DNA of 25,198 nt, taken from assembly GCA_036897525.1 (NCBI GenBank), contig JAYMTJ010000107.1:1-25198 (forward strand). The letters are read 5' to 3'. Below the pieces are notes generated by a model, which saw only the letters and a list, made by a program, of their open reading frames with translations, did no database searches and had not been told where the DNA came from. Source of the stretch: Pelargonium x hortorum. Its lineage: Eukaryota > Streptophyta > Magnoliopsida > Geraniales > Geraniaceae. The first letter of the stretch is position 1. The number at the start of each line of letters is the position of its first letter. Of the stretch, positions 1 to 10,155 are shown piece by piece. Made by a program: the position numbers and the translations under genes.

Positions 1-110
1 TAAGACTTAGAATCCATAATAGCTTATAACAGTCCCATTTAGTTAGGTAAGTAGGGCGTTTCAATTCAGAGAGAAAAAGGTCATTATAGTAGAGTAGCCC
101 TTCGTGAGTT

Positions 111-192
111 ATTAGAAGTAGAAGTCCTTGGTGTTAGATAGAGGCTCCTTGGTGGGTCATTAGAAGTAGGAACTCCTTGGTTGGTTATTAGA
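111..192 (+). repeat. Imperfect tandem array of ATTAGAAGTAG...CCTTGG words
   Basis: The word ATTAGAAGTA occurs at 111-120 and 159-168, and ATTAGAA again from 187. Each is followed by a CCTTGGT-type word: GTCCTTGG at 124-131, CTCCTTGG at 145-152 and CTCCTTGG at 173-180. Spacings are unequal (48 and 28 bp), so it looks like local duplication followed by drift and not a clean satellite. Confidence 0.7.
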
Positions 193-221
193 ATTGGACG
201 GGATACCTTAAACTTGGCATT
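192..221 (+). repeat. Dispersed 30-bp repeat, copy 1
   Basis: This 30-bp stretch matches 2572-2601 in the same orientation with one mismatch. Its core GACGGGATACCTTAAACTTG plus GCATT (197-221) is identical. The flanking sequences differ, so it is a short dispersed repeat of the type common in large plant organelle genomes. Confidence 0.9.
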
Positions 222-624
222 AGAAGGGTCAAGTAAAGACACAAGCTCAAAGACTCAAAACACAAAGACTGAAACTGTCATTGGCTTCTTAAACAACAAG
301 CTAGGACTGGTGGGTGCTCCTACGGGTCAAGTAAACAAGTACCAGTCGCTCTTCCAACTCAAACTAACTCTCGCCATTAGCAGGTAAGCTTGCTTACATT
401 CCTTCTCTCTATCTCAAATCGTACCTAATCTCAATGACATCGTACCTAAGATCATATTCCTTCTTGGTCTTCCTTCTTAGGAGCTTGTCCTTTTCCAACT
501 GAGACTGAATGCCCAAAAGAGAAATGCTTGTTATTTTGGCGTATAAAGTTGAGCTTTCCTGTTGGGATCTTTTTCCTTCTGGTCAATTTGTTACAAGGAG
601 AAAAGGTCCTACGTTGCAGGATAG

Positions 625-699
625 AATGATGGAGAATGATGCATGAGGGTCACACATAAAGATTCTCTTTGAAAGGTGTATAATGATGGAGAATGATGC
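625..699 (+). repeat. 18-bp direct repeat, copies 57 bp apart
   Basis: The 18 bases AATGATGGAGAATGATGC occur identically at 625-642 and 682-699. Each copy is followed by a purine and then TGA. Each also contains an internal near-duplication (AATGATG twice), suggesting two rounds of duplication. Confidence 0.85.
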
Positions 700-715
700 G
701 TGACCCGTAAGCATG

Positions 716-751
716 AAAAGTCTAAACTAAAAGAAAAGTCTAAACTAAAAG
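716..751 (+). repeat. Perfect tandem duplication, 2 x 18 bp
   Basis: The unit AAAAGTCTAAACTAAAAG is present twice head to tail with no mismatch, at 716-733 and 734-751. No drift is visible, so the duplication looks recent compared with the other local repeats nearby. Confidence 0.92.
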
Positions 752-912
752 GATCTAAGAAACACCATACCCTTAAGAAATTCGCCTTCGCTGATTTTTC
801 TCTTCTCTGTCAAGTTGTCAAGAAACAGGAAGGAAGGAAGACATAAGCAGCAAAGAGAAACATAAGGCGACACAAGCACTTTGATCTCTTCTTATCTGCT
901 TTCCTGTAACCA

Positions 913-964
913 TATACCCTGGTAGTTATCCTGGTCATTATACCTTGTTAGTTATCCTAGTCAT
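913..964 (+). repeat. Tandem duplication, 2 x 26 bp, three mismatches
   Basis: Units at 913-938 and 939-964 both follow the pattern TATACC-TG-TAGTTATCCT-GTCAT. They differ at three positions (C/T, G/T and G/A). It is the same kind of event as the 716-751 duplication but older. Confidence 0.9.
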
Positions 965-2571
965 TCTATTGACTTCGGCAAATGACTTACAAAACAAGGA
1001 AGACAAAACCATAAAAGGATTTGTTACTCTTCTATCAAATTAACATAAGCAAACTCTGTTGTTACTCTTGCCCTTTGGTCTAATCTTCTTCCTCAAAACA
1101 AATAGAAATAAGGAAGACTTAGGTAAGGAATACAAAGAGCTCAAGAACAAGATCCTTGAGGCATGACTCAAGTAAGAGTTCTAGCTCAAGGGTACTCATT
1201 TCCAGTAGCTGTTTACGAGGAAAGAAGAGAAAGAGGCGTAAACTAGGATAGTTCTTTTTCGCCCATTCCATGAGAATCAGATCTTAGCCTAAAACAGTAA
1301 CGTAAAAGAAGGAAAAACCCGGGTAAGGGACTGATCGATCTTTGTATAGCTAATAGTGAAGGAAAAGAGGGTCATATAAACAGATAAAGCTTGAGGAGTC
1401 TTTCTTCCCTTGTTTCTAATTCTTATCTTAAGCGGGGATTCTAATAGTTAATAGTCTCAACTCGAGGGTATGGGGAACCCTAGAATCTGTTTGTTTGAAT
1501 GGTAACCAAGATATAGATATAGTAGAATAGAAATGAATGTGAATGAGAATAGATAACTCTTTGTGCTTTGAAAGGAAGGGTACCGGTCAAGGAGGATAAC
1601 TAAGCCAGAAAAGAGAGAAAAACCTGTTCTTCTTGTTGGTATAGTCAGTCGGTAAGGCAGAAGAAGATCTATTCTAAGGGAAGCAAGCGATGTAGTCAAG
1701 GAGCTAAGCTAGTAAAGAGAGTCTTACCGGTAAGTGAACTCGTTTGGTAAAGAGACAGAGTCTAGATAATCCAAACAATTTGTTTGAAGTGAATTCTGTA
1801 ACTTGTAAGCCGGTGCTGAATCTTCTTTGATAGTCTAGTTAGTGTAAGCTTACCTTGTTAATTAGGCAAGATCTGACTTCTATTGTAGTTTGGGAGACTA
1901 AGGTCAGAATTGTCTTTGAACGAAATTGTCAATTTGCTTTGTCCTAGTTCTATACAGAGTTAGGATTCTCTTTTGGTGTACAGAATACCCAATATCATCT
2001 TCTTTCTTGTTCTTTCCTGATTAGGAGCTTCATATCCCATAGCCAAAGAAACCAAGCAGGAGCAAGACCCAGAGAGAAGGAGTACGACTGGAGCTAGAGC
2101 TCTAAGAGTCAGGAAGGTCAATAGCTGTACCGGAAGCCAGAGAAGGCTAATGGGACTAGTGTCTTAATGGTTGCTATTATTCTATCAAGTAAGTAAGAAA
2201 AGAAAGAAGTAGATAAGTCAAGTAGTAAGACTGATAATGGAAGGAGTCTGAACTGAGTATAGAGTCTCAGTCTTAGTGATCCTTCTCTTAGGTCCCTCAT
2301 GTGCTCTGTAGCTTATCGTTAACAGAGGATGAAAACACAGTACAGAGTACCTCCTTGTTACCGAGTTGGTTAGAAGGTTAAGGCCTTATAGTTTATATAC
2401 CTGAGAGAACATGAACACAACCCACCAAGATCTTCTTCTTTCATGACTTGTTCATTCTTCTCTTTCCCGATCCTGTTTAAGCGGGAAGTCAAAAGGAAGT
2501 CTTCTTAAGGTAAGGAGTTTCGAAAAACAAGGGAAGGTTTGTTGAGATAGGATTTGCTCCTTAGAACTTCT

Positions 2572-2601
2572 AATTAGACGGGATACCTTAAACTTGGCAT
2601 T
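2572..2601 (+). repeat. Dispersed 30-bp repeat, copy 2
   Basis: This is the partner of 192-221, about 2.4 kb away in direct orientation, with one mismatch in 30 bp. Recombination between copies would excise the intervening segment, though repeats this short recombine rarely. Confidence 0.9.
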
Positions 2602-2959
2602 TAACGGGCTACTTTCTCCCTTAGAGGGTTTAGAAAGAGAAATGGGGTCGATTCCTCCTTAGGTTCTTAGGGCTTCTTTTCTTCTACTGGTCTACTTGCT
2701 TTTCTGTATTCCACTTTCTCCTTTGCTTACTCTTTTGTTTTGCTTATAGTCGGAAGGTGTATAAACCCCTTGAAAGAAATGATGGAGAGCATGAGCTCAA
2801 CAAGCTAAAGTTTCAAAGTCTTTGAGTAGCGGCTTGCTAGCTACAAATAGAACTTATACACTTCCAGCTAAAGCTTGCCTCTTTCTTTGACTTCATTTGT
2901 TACCTACTCTTTATGTTCAAATTCTTTTCAGTTCCATTTTCCCTGAAATTCTTGGTCTA

Positions 2960-3049
2960 AAGTAGGATTCCAACACTTCTTTGTACACGCCACTGGTCTA
3001 CTTTCTCCACTAAAAGAGGAGCAAAAGTAGGAATTCTTTGTACACGCCA
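2960..3049 (+). repeat. Local direct repeat containing TTCTTTGTACACGCCA
   Basis: The 16-mer TTCTTTGTACACGCCA is at 2977-2992 and again at 3034-3049. Both are preceded by AAAGTAGGA plus TTC, so the repeated block is longer, with a small indel between the copies. Confidence 0.85.
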
Positions 3050-3132
3050 ATCGAACCATCGACACTTTCTTTCAATTTCAAGGCGTGTTTCTTTCTTTTC
3101 GGTGGTTGGTAGTCTAAATTCAATGGGATATG

Positions 3133-3226
3133 CCTTAACAATTCCTTTTGCCCAGGGTACTCCTATAGTTTCCTTAACAATTCTGGTGTTCTAATGCTGC
3201 TTTGTTCTGCCCATTGTTCTAATGCT
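3133..3226 (+). repeat. Two interleaved short direct repeats
   Basis: CCTTAACAATTC occurs at 3133-3144 and 3172-3183; GTTCTAATGCT occurs at 3188-3198 and 3216-3226. Together they fill about 95 bp and show the same local-copying habit as the earlier repeats. Confidence 0.75.
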
Positions 3227-3580
3227 TTGAATGGCAGAGGCTAGTGTATACTCCTAAGCTAGCCTAAGCAAAGAGATGTTTTCTCCTTCGTATTAACTAG
3301 TTTGTTAGTTAGAATCTCCCTACTGATGGGAAGGATTCTTGTTTCAGTAGTAGAGAAACCCTCGCTCTTTTGGGTGTTTTGAAGGTGTGTTCATTGATTT
3401 GGATTTTACTGATAAGAACAAGAAGACACTAGCTACAGATAAGCTCCACAGCAGCAAGAAAAGACTGGGCAGGTCTAGGTAGTAGGCTCCAAGTATGGGT
3501 ATTATGTATAAGATACAAGTTATGAAGGGTATTAAAGTCAGTAAGAAGAACTAAGCCTCCAAAGGGCAGCTCCAGGATTC

Positions 3581-6148
3581 GTACGTACAGTAAATAAACC
3601 TTTAGTTTGTATTAATAGCTTATTATGAATATTTAAGTCTCTAAGCAACGCTGCTTAAAATGTCCTTTATAAAAAGTTTATGAATGCGCAAGTTCTGTAC
3701 TCAATTTAAAGATTAAGTATTCCTTTGATTAATCTAAATCATGCAAGTTAATCAACTCTTTCTTTTACAGGAGCCTCCCAGTCTAAGTTACGCTTGCTTT
3801 TCCGGATCCTTTAATTTAGCATTGTTATAATAAGTCAAAAGTTTCTCGTAGTATCTTTTTTTTTTGAAAATGTTGTTAAAGAGAAGAAGAATTCAGTAAT
3901 AAGTGGAAGGTTTAATCTTGTGCTTTGGATTCTAAAGGGGGTTGAAAATTCCTTATTGAAAAAGTTATGACTAGTAAAAGAGTTAGGAAGACGGCCTATT
4001 ATTTATTTGATTTAACTGCCTTATAAGCACTTTTTAATCTCTGTTTATGGTGTGTTACCAAGTTTTTGTATTGAGGTCCCAGTACAAAGTGAGCATAAGG
4101 AGGAGGCTAGTACATTGATATAGAGTCAATCTTATGCTTTCGAAAAGATTGTGGACTGAAGCCCTTGTTAGCCTAGAGATCCCCCGTGGAGGACTTGCTT
4201 CTCCGCGTTTAAGAAGTTTTTGACTATACACGTTTTCTTCAAAATACAAATATTTGTGTATGAGCTCTCGCCTCAAAGTAGAATGAATACGCGGAATAAC
4301 TTTTTACAAATAATGTATGGAAGCCTCCTTATATACTCTACTAAATTCATTATCACTGTAATACTTCTGTACCTTAGAGAAGCCCCAGGAAAAGCTTTAA
4401 ACCCAGTTTTTTAAAATTTATAAGTAAGCTCCAACAAGAGTAATAGTTTGACTTTACTAAAAAATAGGGAGTTGGCTGTTTAATAAACCTAACGAGAATC
4501 ACTAATAGTTTATATATATCAATTTTACGGATTAATAACAGTTGTGAGTGGAGTCTCGAACCCTTATATTGGTTTACAAGCAGTATTTTATTACTAAAAA
4601 GTAAGTGACACAAATTCCAGTAGTTAAAACAAAATACAATATTAAGAAGAGTTGGGTAGTTCCTGAGGTCCTGCTTTTTTTTATAATATTCTAGATAAAG
4701 CTAATTCTAAAGAAGCATCTTATTTATATTTACTTGATTTGGAACTAATGACTTCAGAGTACGAAAGAAAAAGTGAACCCTTTTGGGCTAAACAGTAGCT
4801 TAAACTTCACTAGAAAGTAAAAGGTATAATTCTATAAGTTTCTGTAGTCTTTTTCAATTTATCAAACTTTACGAGATCATTTTCTTGCTCTCATGTATTT
4901 AAATACGAATCTCAGAGTATTCCTAACTCGGTGCCTATATACTAGGGGGGAAAGCAATTTGGCTAAGATTACCCATTTCTAGTACTAAAGCCTAAAGGAA
5001 GCGGAAATTCAGGGGCTTCGGCATACCCTCTGGAAAGTCTCTTATTTCATTTTTCTATAACTGAGTAGAACTTATTCTGTCAACTAAGGCAACCATAATA
5101 AAATTTGTTTAGTTTATTTCTTTTTGCTAAATTCTAAATTTGTTAGAAGAGGGTCTTGCTAATTATATTATATATTTCAAAAAAGATTAACTTTTACTGA
5201 CCAAACGCTTACTACTAAATACTAAAACTCAAATTTCGGGATGCTCTTTCCGAACCCAGACTCTCATTTACTCTTACCAAAATCCGACTGTAAATTCACT
5301 TTATTCTGTTAACTTTAAAGTTGTATATTATAAATTATAAACGATAAAAAGGAATTCTTATGCGCCTTTTCTTATAATGTCAAACCCAACAGCACAAGCT
5401 TATATAGGAGTCAATTTCGGGGATTATTCCATTCCTTTAGACGGAAGCCCTATAGGTAATAAGTTCCATGCGTTTTTCTATCACCACGTCCTTATGTATA
5501 TAGATTTTGGACTATCTTAGTATATAGAACTCGCTATCTTTAGTAAGATATTATCGACAAAATGATAGGTTGGGCTTATGTGTGTAGTAATTGAAAATAT
5601 GACAAGCAGTACCTTCGAGGTCCCCCAGGAAAGGCTCGTATCCTGCCCGAGTGTCAATAGAAAGAGCTGGATTATGTGCTTTATAAAAATGAATAACAAT
5701 GAGTTATCTAAAGAAGCTCTTATTAGTTAAAGTTTTTATTGGTATAGGAAGGCACTCTTTACAATAAGAAAAAACAAGGCAACGTAAACTATACAGATAA
5801 CTAAGTACACAAATTGCATAAAAGGCTCCTATTCTTCAAAAATCTATGGATACTTCTTTATTAAAGAGAAATGAGTTAAAGCGGGAAACTTGGTCACGGT
5901 TACATATCATTAGAATATCTGGTCGATAGAACTGTATTTAACTTCAGCATGTGAGTGAATGCGGTAAATAGAATACTAATTATACTCTTGGATATTCTTT
6001 TTCAATATCTAGGAACCCTTATAAACGTTTTGAAAAGCCAGAAAGGCCTTGGTTAATCTATCAAGTTAAAACTTTTTACATTGTGAAATCCCATACGTAA
6101 ATAAAAACAAAGCTGCCGAAAGAGACGAGTTTAAAGAAAGTTGACTCT
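3581..6148. other. AT-rich type B intergenic DNA, no gene seen
   Basis: All six frames are closed by frequent stops; the longest frames are about 60-80 codons and start at non-ATG codons. A small TAAGCA/TGCTTA hairpin is at 3642-3657 and a T10 run at 3856. No tRNA, rRNA or intron core was recognised. Confidence 0.55.
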
Positions 6149-6198
6149 GGAACCTAGGGCATCGGGTTTCGGAGACCTGCGCTCTACCGAGCTGAACT
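6149..6198 (-). pseudogene. Degraded tRNA-Trp-like relic (anticodon now reads CCG)
   Basis: On the minus strand this stretch keeps a tRNA core. The D arm is GTTC-AGCTCGGTA-GAGC and the anticodon arm is CAGGT-CTCCGAA-ACCCG. The variable region ATGCC leads into CTAGGTTC, the start of a T arm. From memory it is about 85% identical to plastid trnW-CCA over this core. Three things mark it as broken. The T stem has no partner on its 3' side. The 5' flank (TAATAAACA) cannot form an acceptor stem with anything downstream. The anticodon stem has an A-C mismatch at its second pair. The anticodon position is CCG, where tryptophan tRNA has CCA; in a working tRNA that would read the arginine codon CGG. 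I read it as a decayed plastid-type trnW, not a functional Arg tRNA. C-to-U editing would not restore CCA from CCG. Confidence 0.72.
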
Positions 6199-6747
6199 TG
6201 TTTATTAAAGTTGTATTCATTAACTCCACGGGACTGCACCTTATGCTCTCGTAAAGGGGAAGAAGTCCCGTTATATTTCTATTTCAGGAAATCCCTGATT
6301 ATTGAAACTGCTCGTAGCATTCTTATTCTTTTTGTCACATATCTCTGAAAAGAGGTAACTATAAGGTGGTACTCTAAGCCGTTATAAAGGAACCGAGAAT
6401 TTCCAATTCTAGATAGGGTTTCTCTTGCGATTTCAAGTGATCTAATATTCACATAATTCGGGCCGCCCGGTATATGGGTACGTACAATTTTCTAATCTTT
6501 TTGACTTTCTGTACTATATCCCAGGCTGTGCCTAGTAGACCCCTGAAACTGTAGTGAATTACTTGTAAACTTTAACTATGCTACTCCTCATTTGTGTAAT
6601 TAGAATAAGTGCAGGAAATTATGAAAAAGGCACTAACCCTTTCTTTAACTTTAATTAAATTGAATACAAAATCCCGGTTCTTTGTGCTTTTTATCTTCAA
6701 TTTGCCAGGTTTTACGCCAAATAAACCCATAAGACTCCCGTAACTGA
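6199..6747. other. Intergenic, no gene seen
   Basis: AT-rich DNA between the trnW-like relic and the interrupted frame at 6748. It includes the small GC palindrome at 6459-6469. Nothing else is supported. Confidence 0.5.
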
Positions 6748-7245
6748 ATTTCTTACTTGTTTATTAGGGTCTCCCTTAAAGCCACTCCAGGAACATCAAA
6801 GACCTTGAGCTTCTTGATAAGAAAGACTTTGAATATCTTTTTACCCTACATTTTTGAAGGAGTTCCTCTTAGAACTACTGAGTCAAGTTTTTTCCTTTAC
6901 AGGTTTAGCAACCTTTTTAGTATAAGCTACAGGTGGATTTAGAAGTTGGTAGGTTCCCACGACAAAGCAAAGAAGGGAATTAATTCTCTATATTCTGTAT
7001 TCCTCCTTTGCTTAGTCAAGTTCAGTAAGTTAGATTCTTGGGTCTTAAATTGGTTAGAACAAACCGGACAGTTAGAGTTAGAACTCAAAGAAATAGAAAG
7101 CGAAACACTTTTAATACACGAAAAGAATCATGTTTTCCTTCGTAAACAGTATTATAACCCGGCGTTACCATCAAGTAAAGGCTCGATATTCTATAAGTTC
7201 CGGCAGTTATTATCATTTCAGGTTATTATTCATGCTCCTTCTTAG
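6748..7245 (+). pseudogene. Unrecognised protein-like frame, interrupted once
   Basis: One reading frame stays open for 166 codons apart from a single TAG at 6940-6942, in DNA where a stop is expected about every 13 codons. The second part (6946-7242) has a plausible protein make-up. It runs from a Lys/Ser-rich start through a hydrophobic stretch (Ser-Val-Phe-Leu-Leu-Cys-Leu-Val) to a Glu-rich helix-like section, then a basic Tyr/Pro/Lys segment. The first part is rich in Phe, Leu, Ser and Arg. I recognise no family: no polymerase, maturase or ribosomal protein motif is visible. There is no ATG start; only TTG codons are available (6757, 6946). It could be an old coding relic or a lucky open run. 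Confidence 0.2.
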
Positions 7246-8948
7246 ACAAGTAAAGTCATTCTAACCAGTCTAGGAACTCTTAATCTCTGTAATCAATCTC
7301 TTATGGGGATCTGAGATATTCGGACTCCTTCTTATAAGAACCCGGTATGACATTGCCAGTCAAGCAACTTAAGTCCCTCTTAATTGTATTAGGAATTCTG
7401 CGGCTTGTATATTAAACGGATAGCGCTTTTCTAGTCAGTCCGTGTATTTTTTGTTGGTTAAAGGAGATTCCTCTGGGTGTTCAAAGGAACTCGTAAGAAA
7501 CAAGAATCCTAATTAGGGCTTCGGTAAAGAAAGAATTGAAGATAAAATTCCTTAAATTAACTGAGTTCCCGTTTATTTAGTAGTTTGTGATAGTCAAATC
7601 AATTATATGCCTAAAGGGTTTCTTAGTTTTATAATCCTAAAAAGGAAAACTTGTATTATAATACATAGGAAACCCGATCCCTTTGTATAGCTTTTTTTAG
7701 TATTATTACTTTTATTTCCGCAGTTGGGAGGCCTCCTTTTAATCGGCGCTCGAACCCTTCCATGTAAATCTAAATCTGAAATTAATGCGTGCTTTGAGGG
7801 GTGCCTTGACCCTTAGGTTGATTAAAAGTTATTCCTTCATCATTGGTGTGGATTAAGGCGAGTCTTTTATAATTACACCTGCACACCGAGGAGTTCTCCC
7901 TTTTTAATACCAATACCAAGGAAGTATGGGCACTCCATAAAGAAAGAGTGTTAAAAAAAAGGGAAGTAATGGAATTCCGTGTCCTATAAGATATACTAAA
8001 CAACTTCTCTGACAAATGAAATGCAGAGGCTGGTTTACTTAATTAAACATAACGGGAAGTCAATTTCTAACTTATGAAACCCTTTGCTCGAGCCCTTTTG
8101 ATTAATTCGCTAGATAAACGAAAATTTCAGGTTTGGGGCAAAACAAAAAGGGTCGCGAACCTCCCCTTAAATAAAGGAAAGCAAGTCTTGAATCAGTTTT
8201 ACTTATAACTATTTTATTTTGAGTAAGTAGTCTTTGAATTTTGTAAAAGTAAATCCGTGAGTTGAGCTTTTTCCGTTAGTGTTGAATATTCCCTTTCTTC
8301 TTTCTTTATATATCTTGATACCTATAATATCGAGTCTAAATTCAGATATACTCGATATACTAAATACCTAGACAAGCTTTTTTAGTACCTGTTCATAAAG
8401 CCTTTTTTAAAAGCTGTTGTGGGAACCTAAAAGTATTTTAATTAATACTCCCTTAATACAGTTTTGCAAAAAGAGTACTTCCTCGGCAAAGGGGTATACT
8501 TTGAAAGCGTCATATGTAGTATAGCGGGAAGGGAATATCTTGTTGTTTTGTACAGAAGCTGAACTAGGTTTTCTATTTTGCCCTTAATTAGAGTTTGGAG
8601 TCATTTTAGAATATAGTAAATTCGAGAAGAGACTAAATTATAAGAATTAGTTACCCCTTTATTATGTAACGTTGTAGAGTCCGCTCAGATGCGAGTGATT
8701 TGCTTAACTTTGGTCTCTATTAAATTTTCTGTACTAATCTCCCCGCTTAGATGTATATGGATTCCTTTTCTATATTATGAGTCCTGTCCTGATATTAACT
8801 TATATTAAAGATGTTACATATTTTCTGAGATTATGGGGAAGAAGTATGTCCTAAAATGTCATTGATAAAAGCCAATCCTCAAGACTAAAACTTAGAAGCA
8901 AAGTGAATAGTAAACCACAAGCCAACCAGATCTAGGCCTTTAACGTTA
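7246..8948. other. AT-rich type B intergenic DNA, no gene seen
   Basis: Contains the GGAGGCCTCC palindrome (7727-7736) and the 9-bp inverted repeat at 8327-8358. The open frame at 7782-8015 (minus strand) is short and lacks recognisable content. Confidence 0.5.
8327..8358. repeat. Perfect 9-bp inverted repeat, 14-nt loop
   Basis: ATATCGAGT (8327-8335) and ACTCGATAT (8350-8358) are exact reverse complements and could form a stem-loop. There is no T run after it and no gene before it, so a terminator role is not supported. Confidence 0.75.
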
Positions 8949-9000
8949 GTATATCCGTTTAGTTTAGTGGTAGAAGATACAGGTGATTTCAGTGACACAG
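8949..9000 (+). pseudogene. Possible tRNA 5'-half relic
   Basis: The words TTTAGTTTAGTGGTAGAA (8958-8975) match the D-arm layout of organellar tRNAs such as plastid trnG-UCC or trnI-GAU, including the conserved GTGGTA. Downstream, TACAG-GTGATTT-CAGTG would make an anticodon arm with four of five pairs and a T before the triplet GAT, as in isoleucine tRNA. The D stem is imperfect, with G opposite G at one end. No T arm follows: the next bases are AAACCC and a T run. No acceptor pairing is visible. It may be half of an old tRNA, for example one exon of an intron-containing trnI-GAU, or a chance match to a short conserved word. Confidence 0.22.
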
Positions 9001-9960
9001 AAACCCTTTTTTTGCCGTGTTTTTTTACTATTATTAGTATAGTATTAGGAGAGTAATAGAATAAAGTATAAAAAAGAATATCTAAAATAACCTTGCTTGC
9101 GAAATAATAATCCTACCCTAGAGTAAGAAAACTCATATATGATAAATAGTTATTAAAAACTCTTAAGGATAAGGATTCCTGACAAGTAAAACTGTAAGGG
9201 GTTTCTCTCGCACAGTAGGTTACAGCAATTCTATTAGGAAGCAGCTCTTATCTTAAACAATATTTTTAGGCACAGAACTCGCACAAACTTATAGAAACTA
9301 GAGCCACGGGTTAACAACTAGCAGAACCGCTCCTTAATTAAAGTCAGGTAAACCCATATTATTGTTATTGAGACCTCGTAAACTACTGCTTGGTATTGAA
9401 AAGCGGATGCTATGTAACTTAGAATTTCCAAAAGACTAGGCTTTGGGTGCTAAACTAAAGGGCTCAGACTCTTATAAGATTCTTTCAACCAGAGCTCCTA
9501 ATGCATACTTCTAGCAAAAAACAGGATCCCCCCAAACCTGAAAGGAAGTCTCAGGATTCTAAGCAGCGTATTCTCGATAGTACTTACTTATTTTAGTAGA
9601 ACTCTCTGACTGAAACTTTAACAAACTCAAACGTCAATTTAAAACCCCGAAGTACTCTAAATTAAGAGAATTACCGCTAAAGGAACCCCAAGATTGCCAA
9701 AAAAAAGTCCTTTTATACTTAGAGATAGAGAGGTTCCTCTAACTTTGAACAGATTCTGTCAGATTTCGAGCCCTTTTGGCTCGCTCTATTTGCGGGAATT
9801 TTTTAGGGTAATGTACGCATTTTTTGGACCTTACGAGTTGTGGTAGGGCTATAGAGCTTCCGGCGGGATTTGCTCTGATTATTCTGTATTAAATCTATAA
9901 TATAAATAAATAAATAAATAAATAGAGTAATAAAACGGGGTTTTTAAGGGAACAAAATAA
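9001..9960. other. AT-rich intergenic DNA with TAAA microsatellite
   Basis: No open frame of note. The only structured element is the (TAAA)5 run at 9903-9924. Confidence 0.5.
9903..9924 (+). repeat. (TAAA)5 microsatellite
   Basis: Five perfect TAAA units end at 9922, with a partial sixth. It lies in an AT-rich stretch about 36 bp before the small ATG frame at 9961. Confidence 0.95.
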
Positions 9961-10155
9961 ATGAGTCAGAAAATCTTCCGTAAAGAAAAAAGGAAGGAAT
10001 TTTCTGCAAGGGCTTTCTCGATAGAAAATACACGAAAAGGCTTTACAGAAGAGGTTACCCACCCTACTACCGAACTAGAAAACTGCTATTATTTAGATAG
10101 AAATTCCCATAACTTTTCTTCAAGGATAAGCTCAGACCTCGAGAAATCCGGATAG
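9961..10155 (+). CDS. Small hypothetical ATG-started frame, 64 codons
   Basis: This is one of the few short frames here with a true ATG. It follows directly after an in-frame TAA. An AAGGG (9946-9950) sits 10 nt upstream, which could serve as a ribosome-binding site if the genome were plastid-like. The product is hydrophilic, starting with a Lys/Arg-rich stretch (residues 4-12) and continuing with mixed charged and Ser/Asn residues to Gly at the end. It has no membrane span, signal or recognisable motif. The (TAAA)n microsatellite lies about 35 bp upstream. Chance is likely at this length. Confidence 0.15.
   Translation: MSQKIFRKEKRKEFSARAFSIENTRKGFTEEVTHPTTELENCYYLDRNSHNFSSRISSDLEKSG

Larger units (their letters stand above)
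1..3580. other. Non-coding type A block, rich in short local duplications
   Basis: No supported gene lies here. Open frames are short (80 codons or fewer) and lack recognisable products. The sequence is noticeably richer in G+C than what follows and full of AAGG, GAAG and CTTCTT words. It holds most of the window's short direct and tandem repeats (listed separately). Texture and repeats resemble intergenic DNA of large plant mitochondrial genomes. Composition changes near 3580, just after a run of AGGATTCGTACGTACAG-like sequence. Confidence 0.6.

Noticed and set aside
4553-9780. Recurring TCGAACCC / TCGAGCCC words (about 4555, 7748, 8085, 9765) suggesting tRNA T arms
   Set aside because: None has the paired stem or the remaining arms; they look like chance or composition-driven words.
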